Assembly: GCA_027563935.2 (NCBI GenBank)
Contig: CM050451.1
Coordinates: 32,069,565-32,133,564, forward strand
Reading direction: 5' to 3'
Length of the DNA stretch: 64,000 bases
Source of the DNA: Costus lasius
Lineage: Eukaryota > Streptophyta > Magnoliopsida > Zingiberales > Costaceae
How positions within the stretch are numbered: the stretch's first letter is position 1; the number at the start of each line of letters is the position of its first letter. The translations under genes were made by a program, and so were the position numbers. The notes below the pieces were generated by a model. That model made no database searches and had not been told where the DNA came from. It saw only the letters and a list, made by a program, of their open reading frames with translations. Positions 35,750 through 48,854 of this stretch are shown here, piece after piece.

Positions 35750-36604
35750 ATTTAACTCTTAAAGGCTTAAAGCATTATTATTCTAACATAAATACCTGAG
35801 TGAGGAATGTGTCAATCAGTAGAAGGTGGGACCGTAGGAATTCCAATGGAAGACTAGCTGCTGGCAAAGAAAGCTTTCTAGTTTCTAGTGGTAAATGATA
35901 TCTTCATCAGTGGCATGTTAACACAACAAATGGAGGACTAGCTGCAGGCTGCTGGCAAAGAAAGTTTTTTTTTTTCCCGAAGGCAACTTCATTTCTAGTG
36001 TTCAGTGTTCAACTGTTCAAGGCAGTTGCACAAAGTAAATAGAACACGTTAACATTTAACAACCATGACTCATGAGGAGTGGATATATCACTGTGGATTC
36101 TATGCTGTGGTTCTTAGCATATCGAATGCAGAAACAGCAGAAGCGATAAGCATTGTTCAAATAGCTCTTTCATAGCAAGTGTTGCATTTGTAGGAAACAA
36201 CAAAAGAATGCAATTAGCAATTTAGCATTGTTATCCAGCTGAGACCAACATTTATAGCAGATTCCGTGGAAATGAAGAGAATACACCCAATTCAAACATT
36301 ATTCATCACTTGCATTGTTAATTTGACATTGCAAAAGCTTTTTCTACAAAATAATACAGCATGAGTCAACATGCCACAAGACACCACAATGCTAGTTAAC
36401 CATAAATCCAAGTATACAACACATAAATCTAGTTAACCATAAATCTATAATAACACAATAAAATTCACCATACAAATGTGTTCATACTACATCACTACAT
36501 TATAAGTTCATAACAGATTAACAGGTCCACAGTCCACATTCCACAAGACACCACAATTTCACAAAATACAAATACAATTCCACATCCACAATTCCACATC
36601 ACAT

Positions 36605-37365
36605 GAGAGTAGTAGACTTTATCAAATATCAATTCCACATCCACTACAAGTGTTGAGTGCTGAGGCTTGAGAGAGTGAGAGACTATGAGTCCATGAGTAG
36701 ACTTTATCAAATATCAATTCCACATCCACATTCACCATTTCCTTTCCTACATAAGATCAACTAACAAGAAAATACATTAGTAGTTTAATACAAATGTCTA
36801 ATTCCAAACTTCAGCTCGTGGTTTAACATTTCTTTTTTTTTGAATCTAAGACTAAGAAGGTTGTGTAGGTTCTGTAACTTCTATTTGTGTTTGGTTAGGA
36901 TTAGTTACAGGATCCTTGTATGGTTCAAAAATAAGAAATTAACAAGTTAGGTTAGCTTTTAGGTTTGTAGGAACTAGGAAAGCAAAGCAAGTTGCTAGTT
37001 AATATTGAATCATGACCATACGACATATAGTATGAGATCATAATTGAGAACTACTATACTACTGCAAGTCTACAATAGTCTACTCTACTACTCTGCTGAG
37101 TGCTGAGAGTCTGATTAAATCTATAACAAGTAACAATCAACAAACCAACAAGCTATGCATCATTCATTCAATTGTAATTTATAGGTTTGTAGGAACTAGG
37201 AAAGCAAAGCAAGTAGCCAAGTAGCAAATTAGCAACTAATATATCATGAATATTGAATCATGATCATACGACATACAGACATACAGTATGAAATTATAAT
37301 TGAGTACTAATATACTACTACAAGTCTACAATAGTCTACTGAGTACTGAGTGTCGGATTAAAATT
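36605..37365. repeat. Direct repeats inside hAT-like element E
   Basis: A 30-bp phrase (TAGACTTTATCAAATATC...) stands at about 36614 and 36695. A longer unit of about 170 bp, with AGGAAAGCAAAGCAAG and TCTACAATAGTCTACT, stands at about 36965-37120 and 37195-37365. Confidence 0.7.
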
Positions 37366-38050
37366 ATACCATAATAACTCAGTAGTCTCTGAAATCTGAA
37401 CTCTGGCCCTCTGCCTCGTAGAGTCGTATGACAGTATGAGTCGAAGGCTCGAAGCTCGCAATCGCAAGTTTACGTCACAGTCACAGAGTTGCAGTCGTAG
37501 TCACAGAGTCGTTGGTGACTGGAGAGGAGATTCGACGTCGACGACGAGACGAGGCTGCGGGATCGTTAGGGATTTAGGGCGAAGCAAATGGCAGACAGGC
37601 AGAGCGGAACTACGGAAGGAATTGGGGATTCTGTGGGCAGCGACGGCAAGGGTTGAGACGTTGAGTTGATTGAGTAACTTGAGTTAGCGTTTGTTTTAGA
37701 GTGGCTTAGGCCTGAGTGGGTCCGGCTGAGGCTGACTCTATTGTATTTTTGCCTGGTCAATGGTCAACACAACTTCGCCATGGAAATTGCCAAATCAGAA
37801 ATCGAACGATTTGATTTGTTGTTTGCCGAACCGATTAGTATTTAACAATTGATTTTTTTAATTAACGTTTAATCGGTTCGGTTCAGTTTACTCAATTATT
37901 TGAAAATGAAAACAGAAACCGAGCCGATTTGAATTCGATCTCACCCATGCCATACCGAACCGACCCGAATTAGATAAAAATCGAACTGAACCGACTATGT
38001 CAGTTTGGTTTATCGGGTTGAACCAATTAACCGACACCCCTACCCAACAG

Positions 38051-38849
38051 TGTGACATAGCTAAGGAAATCATACAACATCGAGACGATGGCAACGAGGC
38101 CATGACTGACTGCAGCGAAGCAATGGTGGCAAAGCATAGGCAAGTTCATTCATGTCGAGTTCGGCAACAATAAAAATGGGAGAGCTAGTTCACCCGAATG
38201 CTTAAACGGACAATGCTGATGGCAGGAATCTGCCTCCACATCGCTGCACCACACAATTTTGTTGCGGCTGCCGCGACAACGCACAGTGCCCCACCAAACG
38301 CCGCCTTGGGGGCAAACACACCATGCATCGCACGGCGCCCCACCAAATGCTGCCTTGGGGGCAAACACACCATGCATCTATGCCGCAGCAAGGCTAATCA
38401 GGCCCTAGCCTTGTGGCAACAAGCAGAGAGAGCCACTAGAAGCACGTTGATCAACCAACAAGTAGTGCTAGCCTGAAATGTAGTGATTGTGCAAGCTAGA
38501 TAACCGAGCTAAAATGGCCACCCTTAACACAATAAAAAAATAAATAAACAATACCAAACGCTTTAAATAGCAAACAATACGGATAACAAGCTCAAGGAAT
38601 ACTATAAAACACCGTGAAACAAGCACCGAATTATCTGCACAATTAAAATTCTTTAACGAATAATGTGCAGCATTAGAAGAAATAATGGTTAATAATTTTG
38701 TCAGGTCTGAATGCATGTTACAGCCTCATAGTTTATGACAAAGAATTTTAAAAATAAAGAAATCTGTACTTAAAATGACGGTCAGGGAACTCAATTTTAC
38801 ATCTGATTGAACTCCACTGGATTAAATATACTTAGTCTGCACCCACAGA
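38051..38849. other. Intergenic region between TE cluster and J-domain gene
   Basis: Host DNA 3' of the gene. It includes a tandem duplication of about 42 bp (38287-38329 and 38336-38378). The nearest transposon junction is about 800 bp from the stop codon. The part next to the gene would hold its 3' UTR; no clear polyadenylation hexamer was found. Confidence 0.5.
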
Positions 38850-41800
38850 TCACGTGGCCTTGAGGATGCTGCACAGAGAATTGTACGCATCAACGCATAC
38901 CTTGAATTTCTCAGCTGCAATAGCCTGCATCAACATGTCACATCATTCGGAGAACAATTGCATTTCTTTCAAAATAAATTGGAGAACAATAACATAAGCT
39001 TGTAAGAGTATTGAAAGGAAGCAAGCTATCTAGCCATTGGCAAAGACATCACGTCATTGTGTCGGCCACCTTTATCACGTATCAATTTTATTAATGGCCG
39101 ATTGCCAGGAACTGCGTATGCTCCCGTAAGTTGAATATTTTTCAACTTTGGCGGGAGGAAACTGCAGTCTGACTTTCTTAAATGAGGTGATACTGTTTAT
39201 TGTGTTCTTTGCTGCAGTTGTCAATACTAGTAAGATTTCAGTTAGGAGTACCAAAGCATATGAGAAAGGTCAACAATGCCTAGACAAGAATTATTAAGCT
39301 TCTACAAAAGTCAGACTTCATTTACTCATTCACACACTTTTCTATACCATCTTTGAAACAAGGGAATTATGTGTCTCATTTTTTCTAATCTCCAACTAAT
39401 CAGGTAGCAATGTTTAAAGCCCCTTCTGGCCGCCCTTCACAATTTTTCAACCCAAAATGGTCCGACAAGATTTCAACCCCTAGTCCATACAATTCAAGCC
39501 CCGTAACCGAGCTGGTCAGCAGCCCATAAGCTGAGAAAAGAAAATTCTAACAGACAAGCCAAAACCGGTTTCTTATTCATCAATTTTTTTGGATTCTTTT
39601 TATTTGTTTACATGGCTGCTAGAACTGGTTGAACTGATAGCAAGACCTTCCCAATCACCTGTCCTTTCTAAAAACATGCATCTCGAGACACACAATAGGT
39701 ATAAAGAGAAATACAATATTTGCATACAACCACACATACTAGGTTTAATGCAGGGAAAACTTAAAAAGGGTAGGGAACATTGCAATGAAAAATAAAATGC
39801 TCAACTTCGGCCAAACATAATAAAAAAACATTAGAAGGCATCAGACGTATATACAATATGCAAGCAAGGCTTATCAACGGGTAGTTAGCTAGAAGATCAC
39901 TAATTAAGTTAGTTCTAATGGCAAAGATATATGCCCACAGCACTTGATTTCAAGCCACAGATGCTGACCTGTGAAGGGCCTTGATGCTTGTCAGGATGCC
40001 ACTTCATAGCAGATACACGGAAACTGCATGGAAAATTAATTTTGTTTAGTAAAACAACCGAAGAGCTACTGGGAACAGCAATCGATATATCTTACGCGCT
40101 TTTAACATCATCTATCTTCAATGGGCCTGTTGGCGGTAACCCGAGAGTAACCCTGTGTGTATGTGAACCTACATCACATGACTCATCCTCATCATCCATG
40201 TCACTCCATAATCTACTCTTAGCTTTTTCCGATCTAGAATTTTCCTTCCATTCAGACTGCTTTCCGTACTCGCTAAAATGGTAATTTACCCATGCATCAT
40301 GTGACCAGGTAAAACCTTTGAATCTATTGACAAAAGCTTCATAAATTATCTCTGGATGCTCATGATAATACTCATAGTGGAAACTTCTATTCTGCCAGGC
40401 TAAGCAAGAAAATTCATTCAGTTAAAGATGAGTCATCAGATACATAATCATTTTTATTTAACAAAATCATTTGCATGCAATGAGTATAAAACTAACGTGC
40501 CAATTTAAGGAAAAAGGTCTGTCACATTAACATGTTAATTTTAATATAACCTAATGATAAAATAATTGCATCACAAGTACTGCAGAGATAAAGAAACACT
40601 CCGTAGAACAGTTGAATTAACCCCTAAACCAATAAAAGACCTTAGTTATTAATAACAAGGTCTTGATTTAAATCTTCTGTTCACAACTCAATACCACTTG
40701 ACTTTTTACAAAAAGTAAATATTCCACATTCAAAGATTAACATGTATGCTTAATACTGTAAAATAAAATAGACTTCATTACCACTATCATGGCTGCTGCA
40801 AATGTTGCCACCGTCAATAACAAAACCACCAGCACTGCTATTTCGTCACATTTATCATTGCATCTATATGTAGTTACTAGTATAACCAATTTACTACCAT
40901 AGGGGAGTCAGTTACAACTGGTGCCATAAACATTGTCATTAACGTTAACACTTCTGCATCTACCAATACTTCCCAGTTATGGGGGATGCCCTCCGTGACC
41001 ATCAACACCGATTCCACAAAATCACCATCACTGGAGCTGAACTGATGCCAGCACAATCATCACGCTGATGATATCACAGCTGCTACACTCATTAGCGATG
41101 CACCAACAATGATAATGATGATCTAGTCAAAAGGAGGAAAAAAGAAACGGAATAATTTTTTTTCCTCATTTTTGTGTTGATGCGCTATTGGCATTTCACA
41201 TTACATTTTGATTTCTTTGGAGTCCACAACATCCCAGAAATTCAAGAGATTTCTTAAAATTTCACCATGAAGTAGTTGATTGAATGTAGGAAAATGATCT
41301 CACTTCATTCAAAACTGTGTATTTCAAGATTAAGCCAAGAATGATTATTCCTGCAAATGTACCTTTGCTTAGACGATTAACTCATTCAAAACCATAGGTC
41401 CAGTGTCCAATTCTCATTAGTGGCCCTTTGTGCACATTGCAATCCTCCTAACTTTCAAAATATAGTAACTTATAAAAAAGAGTAATTGTTGCAAAACTAT
41501 TAAATTACCCTTTTGACAACTTGAACCTAGGTGCATCAGAGATTGCTAATTTGTCGCATGAGTTCCTAGGGGTTTGATTTGCAAAAATAACCTTTTATAT
41601 TGAAAAGTAGACTGTGTATTGGATCTCCCTCGGTATACTGGTAATCACCCCCTTCCCCCTAATGTCATACACAGGAAAAATATTGGAAAAAACCTGGACA
41701 ATATAACTATGTAAGCATAGAAATAAAATTTCATCTTCAAATATTACTGAAAATTAAACAGGCCATGAGCATCCCTAAATGTCATAGAAAGGAACTCACT

Positions 41801-44800
41801 TTTGCTGTTGCTACGGTTGTGTTTTCCACCGGATGAGGAGCTCTGGAACTTGGATCTTCCACAATTTCTAGATGTCGATGTAGCATCATAACTGTAACCA
41901 TTGTTTTCCATCCTGAAACTTTTGTCATCAGCATACCAATTCCAATTTTCATCCTGTTAGAAAAAAAAAATCATGTCAGCTGAATTGAAGCCTCGTAAGT
42001 CATATTATTTGAACAATTTATTGATGCACATGATAGGGAAAATACTTATAAAACATTTAATTTAATCTACCAAAAAGAATATGATTTAAAAATACTCATA
42101 GAGTATTACAAGACCAAAATCTTAAAGAGCTCTGTAGCTGCTACACACCTGAGACTGCAGCTTGTATGTTTTTCCATAAAGAAGATAGTCTTTAAGAGCT
42201 TTCTTCATTTCAGCACGCTTTTGGCGAACTACATATCTCATGTATGTCTGTCCAAAGCATGGATTTAGAAAAACCTTAAAACGTGACATTTCAAGAGAAG
42301 CAAGAGCGCTATAAATTATGAATGACCAAAGAATCAAGGGACCCTAGTTGTTTGGCTCGTTCTATATTTCATATACATTAATAGTTCAGCATTAGCTAGA
42401 TAGAGTTATTTTCATTTATTTTCAATAGCTATAACTAGTATAGAAAAGTAAATTGGTGAAGTACACTGCTTCTACGTTCCATTTCTCCAACTTATTAATA
42501 AAACTATCCATCTCAACAAAGCTTAAAATAGTCAGAAGACTCTGAAAATCATGTCAAATCAGTAAGTTGCAATATTGATAAACTTTGACCAACATTTGCA
42601 TAGTAGCAAGTTCTAACATGCAACCAAAAGAATATGAAAGCTATAGAGAATACCTTTGATGGCTTTGGTCCACTCTTCTGTGCCTGAAAACACAATTGAT
42701 TGAATGAACGCTTATTGTGTGATAAAAAAATATAATGTAATAGATATTTCGATGAATGAAGGGAAATTTCCTAAATTGAATCCCCCCCTCCCACCCCCAC
42801 ATGTTCAGAATGCCAAGATCATGTCCTTTTCTCAAAAAGCCCAAGGCTATCCCTACTACTACAATGTCCAAAACAATTTACCATAACATCTTGGACGATA
42901 TAAAACACATAAATGGACCCAATTTGGGCCCCAACTAAAGTAAAATCATTTTGAACCAACACCAACGAGTTCCTCATGGTTTTTAACATCACTAACCTCA
43001 GAAGAAGCTCTTACCCTTTGGAAGGTATTGAAGTTTATTTGGAATGATTTTACACTGTCCAAGATGTTTAGGCAAAACTTATTAGAGAATAAGAAAGTAT
43101 TTAAAATTAGGTATATGGAACTCCATAGAAGGATAAAAATATTAATAACATTTGGAAGGTATTAATGCAACTTCAAAATGCTTTTATATTGTCCAAGATG
43201 TTTTTGGTAAATCAAACTGAAAGGGGGAAAAGTTATTCAAAATTAAGTTTAATGAGCTCCTTATGAGACATAATAATATTAAATGCCATTAGAAATGTAT
43301 TAATGTTGTTTTGAAATAGTTTTACATTCTCCAAGATGTTTCTAGGGCTGGCAATTTGACCCGTCGAAGTCGGGTACCCGACCCGTTTACACCGGGTTCG
43401 GGTTTGATAGGTCGGATTTAATCATATTCGAGTTTAGGGATGTGGATACCCGGTACCCAATACCCGATTTCAACAATAAATATAAAATATAAATATAAAT
43501 ATATTATTAAAATATAAATAATAATAAAATAACTATTATATAAATATTTGTTATTACTAAAAATATAAAATAATTATAAATAGCTATTTGTGTGGCAGGT
43601 TTTACCAATCGGGTCAAGTTTGGGTTTAGGGTGGCAATGTGGGTACCCGACCCTTTGCCATCCCTAGATGTTTCCCTAAAACATCTTGAAGAGTGAAAAG
43701 TATTTCAAAATAAATTCCATAGGTTCCATATGAGGAAAAATAATATTAAATACTATGGTTTAAAGTAGTTTATACTAGACTGATCGTAACCTAATACTTG
43801 GACTCCCTATATACTAGGGTCTAGTGAATTCCAAACAACTATGTGATAGTATATGCAGTAACCCTAGTAGATGTATTAATAATTTACTAGTTTGAGCCAT
43901 GAAGAGCACCATATTGGATAGATACTTTGAACCATGTAAAATGCCTAATGGATGGTACTAATGTTGCTTTTGAAATAGCATTACATTATCCAAAATATTT
44001 GTATAAAATATCTTAGAGTAAAAAAGTATTCAAGATTAGGTTTATTTAGATGTGAGAATTCGAGTTGGTGGATCACTCGCAGCATGTTTAATCCAAATCT
44101 AAATTTGACATATTTGATAATCATGTTTGAAGCATTTAGTTGAACTATTATAAAAAGGTCAATCCTATGCAACATATATAACACATTTAATACACAAAAT
44201 ATCATATGCTATATTACAAGTATAACATGTAATATTTTATACAATATAGGAATACAAGACTTGAAAAACCGATCCGAATCGGTGTATCTGGGACCAACTG
44301 GTTTGTATCAAAAATTTAGGCCGATTCAGACCAAAATTTCAAACCTTGTAGGAATATATAAATATATAATATATATTTCAAAAATGGGTCATGCAAGTCA
44401 ATGCATTTATAACATGACCTGACCTGATGATTTTTCAGTTACAAATAGGTCAACTCAATTATGATATGAACAAGCCTAACTTTGTGTAGATTCATGACAT
44501 GTAAATAGATCCGGCCAATTTTTGTCAAGTCTAGTTTTACAGGCTCATAATTTTTGTCAACTCAATTATGATTTGAACTAGCCTAATTTTTTTCAAACAT
44601 ACTTCTTTCTATTTTTTTGCAAAGTCCAGCATATTTTGGCAACACATCTTGGTCACTGTGAGAGAGGAACTATAAGACATTTTTTAAAAAAAAAAGATAT
44701 CTGATTTTGACATTTCTGAACAGAGGGCCGGATTTGGGAAATCACTATGAACGAATGGAAACTATCAAAGCAGCATTAGACAGGCCTCTAGCAACATATA

Positions 44801-45359
44801 CAAAGAATGTTATCAAAGTAGATACAGAGCTTTTGCTGATATGCAGCTAATGACCTGAAGTAATGGGAAGATGAAGCAAATAATCCGAACTGAGTATAAA
44901 TATAATGATGACACGATTCAGTTTTATCATCGATATGACACGTTCAAAAACTTGCTGAAATTTTCAGACATTTTACAAGCACAGCCACGATAAGAACCAT
45001 ATTGACGACAGCATCCAATATCATCAAAAGCATTCCTTTTACATGCCAACAGTTCCCACACACTTCGGCATAAACTACAACTAAACAGTTGGGTTCGAAT
45101 TGCATGTTTATCCTTAAAGAGTACGACCATTCCAACAGTCACAATAACCAAGAAAACGAGGTAGCAAAAAACCGATCCTAATACTTTCCTACAGACATAA
45201 AATCGAACAAGAGGTGGACGGAAAGCTGACCTTACAATCCCATTTAGACTTCCATTTAGCGAGGCCAATCGGGGTGGAGTGAAACGCAGAAACACGATGC
45301 TGCGTGCGACATAGTGGAATCCCTGCGATGGAGACGCTATACGGGACAAGCGCTCGCAT
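38850..45359 (-). CDS. J-domain (DnaJ-like) co-chaperone, 7 exons
   Basis: Spliced gene. Exons on the minus strand: 45359-45231, 42683-42654, 42247-42149, 41953-41800, 40399-40096, 40023-39969, 38924-38850. They total 846 bases and give 281 residues. Every intron has GT and AG ends, and all phases join. The first 30 residues (MRALVPYSVSIAGIPLCRTQ onward) are basic, lack acidic residues and look like a mitochondrial or plastid targeting peptide. Residues about 53-86 form a basic helix. An acidic stretch DMDDEDE follows (about 205-211). The C-terminal J-domain (about 218-281) keeps FRVSAMKWHPDKHQGPSQ with the HPD triad at 248-250, needed to stimulate Hsp70 ATPase. The ATG at 45359 is the first ATG in frame upstream of KWKSKWD. 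No zinc-finger or client-binding domain is present, so it is a class C J-protein. Its Hsp70 partner is unknown. It is the only intact host gene here. Confidence 0.9.
40400..41799 (-). other. Intron 4 of the J-domain gene
   Basis: 1400 bp. The segment 40785-41110 is rich in CCACCATCA-like trinucleotides and looks like a decayed microsatellite. Nothing else is recognised. Confidence 0.6.
42684..45230 (-). other. Intron 1 of the J-domain gene with decayed tandem repeat
   Basis: 2547 bp. Units of about 130-150 bp containing TCCAAGATGTTT, AAAAGTATTCAAAATTA and TAATATTAAATGC recur near 43018, 43150, 43290 and 43935. A hAT MITE (43343-43666) is inserted in one of them. The rest is AT-rich without coding signal. 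Confidence 0.6.
43343..43666. mobile_element. hAT-type MITE in intron 1
   Basis: 324 bp, terminal inverted repeats TAGGGCTGGCAA and TAGGGATGGCAA, perfect 8-bp duplications gatgtttc (43335-43342 and 43667-43674). Subterminal GGGTACCCG motifs occur in both orientations. No ORF. Confidence 0.9.
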
Positions 45360-47388
45360 GATTTCCTCAGGATAAGAATAGCCCGAGGCGGGAAGGATTC
45401 GGCTCAATTTAACCGTGGCGATTCATCAATCTGCGGAGGGCATGGCATAACCCGAACCCTGCGGCATTGCCCAGGGAGACCGCGATCTTCTCCAACGAAA
45501 AGTAAGCTCCCCAGGGCCGCCCATCCGCCCTTTTCTACCTTTTGGAACGCAGCTGCTGCGCCCCGCCCCAACTCCCTCGTCGAAGAGTAGCCAAAGGGAG
45601 CACGTCAGTACGAATCTCAAAGCTTGACGAGTGGCGTAATAAAATGGTATCCTTGGAAAAATTTTCGCACCGAGTATTCTACTCAAAATCTACTCTACTC
45701 AAAAATTTTCGTATAATAAAGTTATATTATTATCCATCCCAAATCTACTCTATTGTTCAGCCCCAAGGTAGGGTTGCCTTACAACCTATTATCAATGTGT
45801 GACTATTAGAGGAGAACTTTAACTACCTCTTTTACGTTGTTTAGTGTGGGTCATTCTATGATTTTCTCTCTTGCCCAAAGTCTTGAAATGCTCTTATTAT
45901 GATTCAATAGCTATAGCTCAACCCACTAGCTTACTATCTATAGCTTCGTTGATGAAACATAGCTTCTTACAAGCTCAAGAGTAAAAAGTAGATGCTCACT
46001 TTAACTACTTGTATAATTGAGGGGTTGTCTTCCAATCCCATATACCTATGTATCAACTTCTCTCTTATCAATGTAAAACCATTATAGGAGTATTTTGTTA
46101 GTGATATAGGCTAGTAGGTAATGAATGCAGGACTTTGACCCTAAGACTTTGTTATTAATAGCTAAGATCTTTACTAGTTAAATTAACTAGTACCTTCTAT
46201 TAGAGGAGCATATTATTACCCCTTTAGGACACCTATGACACCCCTACTCTATAAGAGATGTAGGAACCAATAATATGATCTAGTCACTTTTAGAATAGTG
46301 AGAATGGCTACCTTTGAGATGTCTTGATTTCAAAAGTTGTCTTAGGACCTAGAGGTTAAGATATTCTTGGGATACCTTGAGGATGTAGATATATGAGGTT
46401 TTAATGGCTTAAGCATGATGGGTTAGATTAAGGTCACATAATAATTGATTTGACGTTTCATCAATTTTCAAAAGTATCAATCCAACTTTCAGACATTCAA
46501 TGATGATTGTTGATCAAATCATAATATTTGTGTTGCATGGGCATTAGGGAGAATTTCTACCTAGTGTAATTGGGAAAGAAATATGAGGTGTATAAGTGGC
46601 CTCTTTTGTTTAAAAAAAATGTGAAAACTATCTTGAAAAGTATTTTTTTTGGGGGGTCAAATTTCTACCAAATGTAATTATCATATTTATCATGAATAGA
46701 TGTTTTATATATCACTTTTTGAAGTATTTTATAAAATAAATTTCAACACAAAAGAAGATCCATTATATTTATTTTACAAAAGGAATATGTAATGTGAGCT
46801 TAAATTGTACTTTTAAGGGAAAATAAATTATTCCAATATTCTAGGTTTTGAAAGCATTTTTAAATTTATCTTTTTTGTTTTGAATTAAAAAATATATTCG
46901 TTTCGTTTCAATCAATATGCCATTCTCTAAGACACCGAGAGGAGAATGAGCAATTAGAATATATTTACAATTTCAAAAATTACTCAATATAGGAAAGATT
47001 GAGGTTAACTATAGTATTAATATAGAACATCTTTCAAGATATATTGTTGTAGATAAATTTCCTCATGTTAATAGAACTTTTTTTAACATGCGGTAAACAA
47101 GGTAGGGTGAAAGTATTAAATAAGATTTTTATTAAAAGTAAAGGAAAGAACTCTTAGCATAGATCATAAAAGATATTGATAATACACACCTCCAAAGGTT
47201 GCTTAGTTTCACACATTAATTTTCTAAAAGAAAATTTAGGCCATACTCTAGATTAACTTGTCAACTAATGTAAACTCACTTATATTAATTCTATAGGTAA
47301 AATTAGGAATGTTAAAAAAACCATTAAATCATTGAATCAGTGGTTAACCAATCAAACTGAACCATAAATATGGTTAAATAAACCAAAC
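45360..47388. other. Upstream and intergenic region of the J-domain gene
   Basis: A GC-rich stretch (45420-45620) immediately upstream of the start codon is the likely promoter and 5' UTR. I see no clear TATA box. The remaining 1.7 kb is AT-rich and contains no gene or element I can identify. Confidence 0.45.
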
Positions 47389-47925
47389 TAGGGATGATAG
47401 TGGGTAGCGTACCCGCATTTTTTTATATTACTCGTACTCTAATTCGAATAACTCTTCTACTACTTATACCTAAATAACTACACATTTATTTTTTAGAACC
47501 TCTACTCATACTCTATTCTATTAAAAATTAAACTACCCATTTAATACCCAAACCTTATAAATACCCATTGCAAATACTTACCCTATAAGATTTCAACTCA
47601 TATATATGATTATCTAATTAAAATTCGGGTACCCGACCCTATAAAAATCATAATAATGATTAAATTTCAGGTAGGGTAAAACGGGTACCCACAAAATTGA
47701 CTAATATATTAAAAAAAATAATTTTTAATATATAATAAATAAATATAACCGAGTTCGAGTAGTGGGTATTCGCCCTATGCTACCCGAACCTTACTTGAAT
47801 CCAACTGGAGTAGCATATGCACTACCCATACTCTACCCGAACCCGAATAATATATACCCGATTACTTTTAAATAGGTTTGGATAAGGCGTATACCCACTA
47901 AATTGTTACTTAGTTGCCATCCCTA
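47389..47925. mobile_element. hAT-type MITE, second copy of the TAGGGATG group
   Basis: 537 bp, ends TAGGGATGATAG and (complement of right end) TAGGGATGGCAA. Flanks aaccaaac and aaccgaat agree at 6 of 8 positions. The interior is rich in TACCCG motifs, as in the intron 1 MITE. Confidence 0.7.
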
Positions 47926-48854
47926 AACCGAATAGTTCTTTCAATAGGTAATTTTTTTTAATAAGTTGACCGATTTTTAGTTTAGGATCAATTTGGTGAT
48001 TAGTCGAACTAATGGCAAACTATTCGATCCAATTAGATATTGAAAATTAATACAATTTATTTTAGAGGGAGCAGCTGACTTGCCATAGGCCTCCTGTCAT
48101 CTTGCTACTCACCGTCTGTCACCCACTGCTGGTCACTTGCTGCCCACCACCAGTCACCCATGGCTGGCTATCAATCTCCGGCCACCTACTGCACATCACC
48201 TGCCATTTGCCATAGATCGTCGCTGCCAGCCACACATCATCGATCTCTAGCCAGCCATCACCGATCACTGCTAGTAAATCGAAAATAGATTGTTAATCGT
48301 ACTGAAAAAATTAGTTAATTGATAGATTGGTTCTATCAGTTTGGTTTAGTTCAGAAAACTACTCCACAATTCAATTAAAATACAAATATGCTAAAATAAA
48401 CCAAAATACATAAACAATGAAATAGTTCAACAACTTTTAATCAATGAAAAGGAAATAAAACCTTAGTAATAAACAATTTTATTACACTAACTCATTATAG
48501 GAATACTCATCTATAAATTTTCTAGTTGCACATAAGAAAAACCATGAGATAATCCTAGACCACACATCAAACTCTACCATGAAGTTTAATGATCTTGGGT
48601 GATCGTCAATTCTCTCATGGAAGACAACAAGCATACTATTATTAGATATTGTTTTAAAGAGATTGGACAAAATTCACATTGATAGTTCAAAATAAGTGCG
48701 GCACTTTTCCATCACTAGGCTTCCATGCCTCACAGCCAAACTTTCTTGCCTCAACTCATGAAATTTTATATTATCCAACTCACCCTTTGACTTTGACCTA
48801 CAGGTCAAATTTTAGACTATAAGTGTTAAGATCTTTGGAACATCATGATAAATC
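47926..48854. other. Intergenic DNA with CACC-rich low-complexity tract
   Basis: 48070-48270 is a degenerate CAC/CTG-rich tract. AACCAATC-type motifs before and after the MITE suggest it landed in an older repeat. No gene is supported. Confidence 0.4.

Larger units (their letters stand above)
31054..38042. mobile_element. hAT-like non-autonomous DNA transposon E
   Basis: Terminal inverted repeats TAGGGCTGTC and (right end, complement) TAGGGGTGTC, flanked by perfect 8-bp duplications cccaacag (31046-31053 and 38043-38050). Subterminal regions are full of GAACCGAACC/GGTTCGGTT. No transposase domain is readable. About 2.8 kb remain after removal of solo LTR I. The 8-bp duplication and TAGGG ends are typical of plant hAT elements. 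A GC-rich block (37400-37700) might be the 5' part of a lost transposase gene. Confidence 0.8.

Noticed and set aside
45360..45407. Upstream extension of exon 1 to 45407
   Set aside because: That start is TTG on the minus strand; the first ATG in frame is at 45359.
45426..45802. ORFs upstream of the J-domain gene on both strands
   Set aside because: They lie in the GC-rich promoter or 5' UTR, have no motif, and do not join to the exon chain.
48070..48270. CACC-rich tract as a coding exon
   Set aside because: Degenerate microsatellite-like sequence without an extended open frame or splice context.
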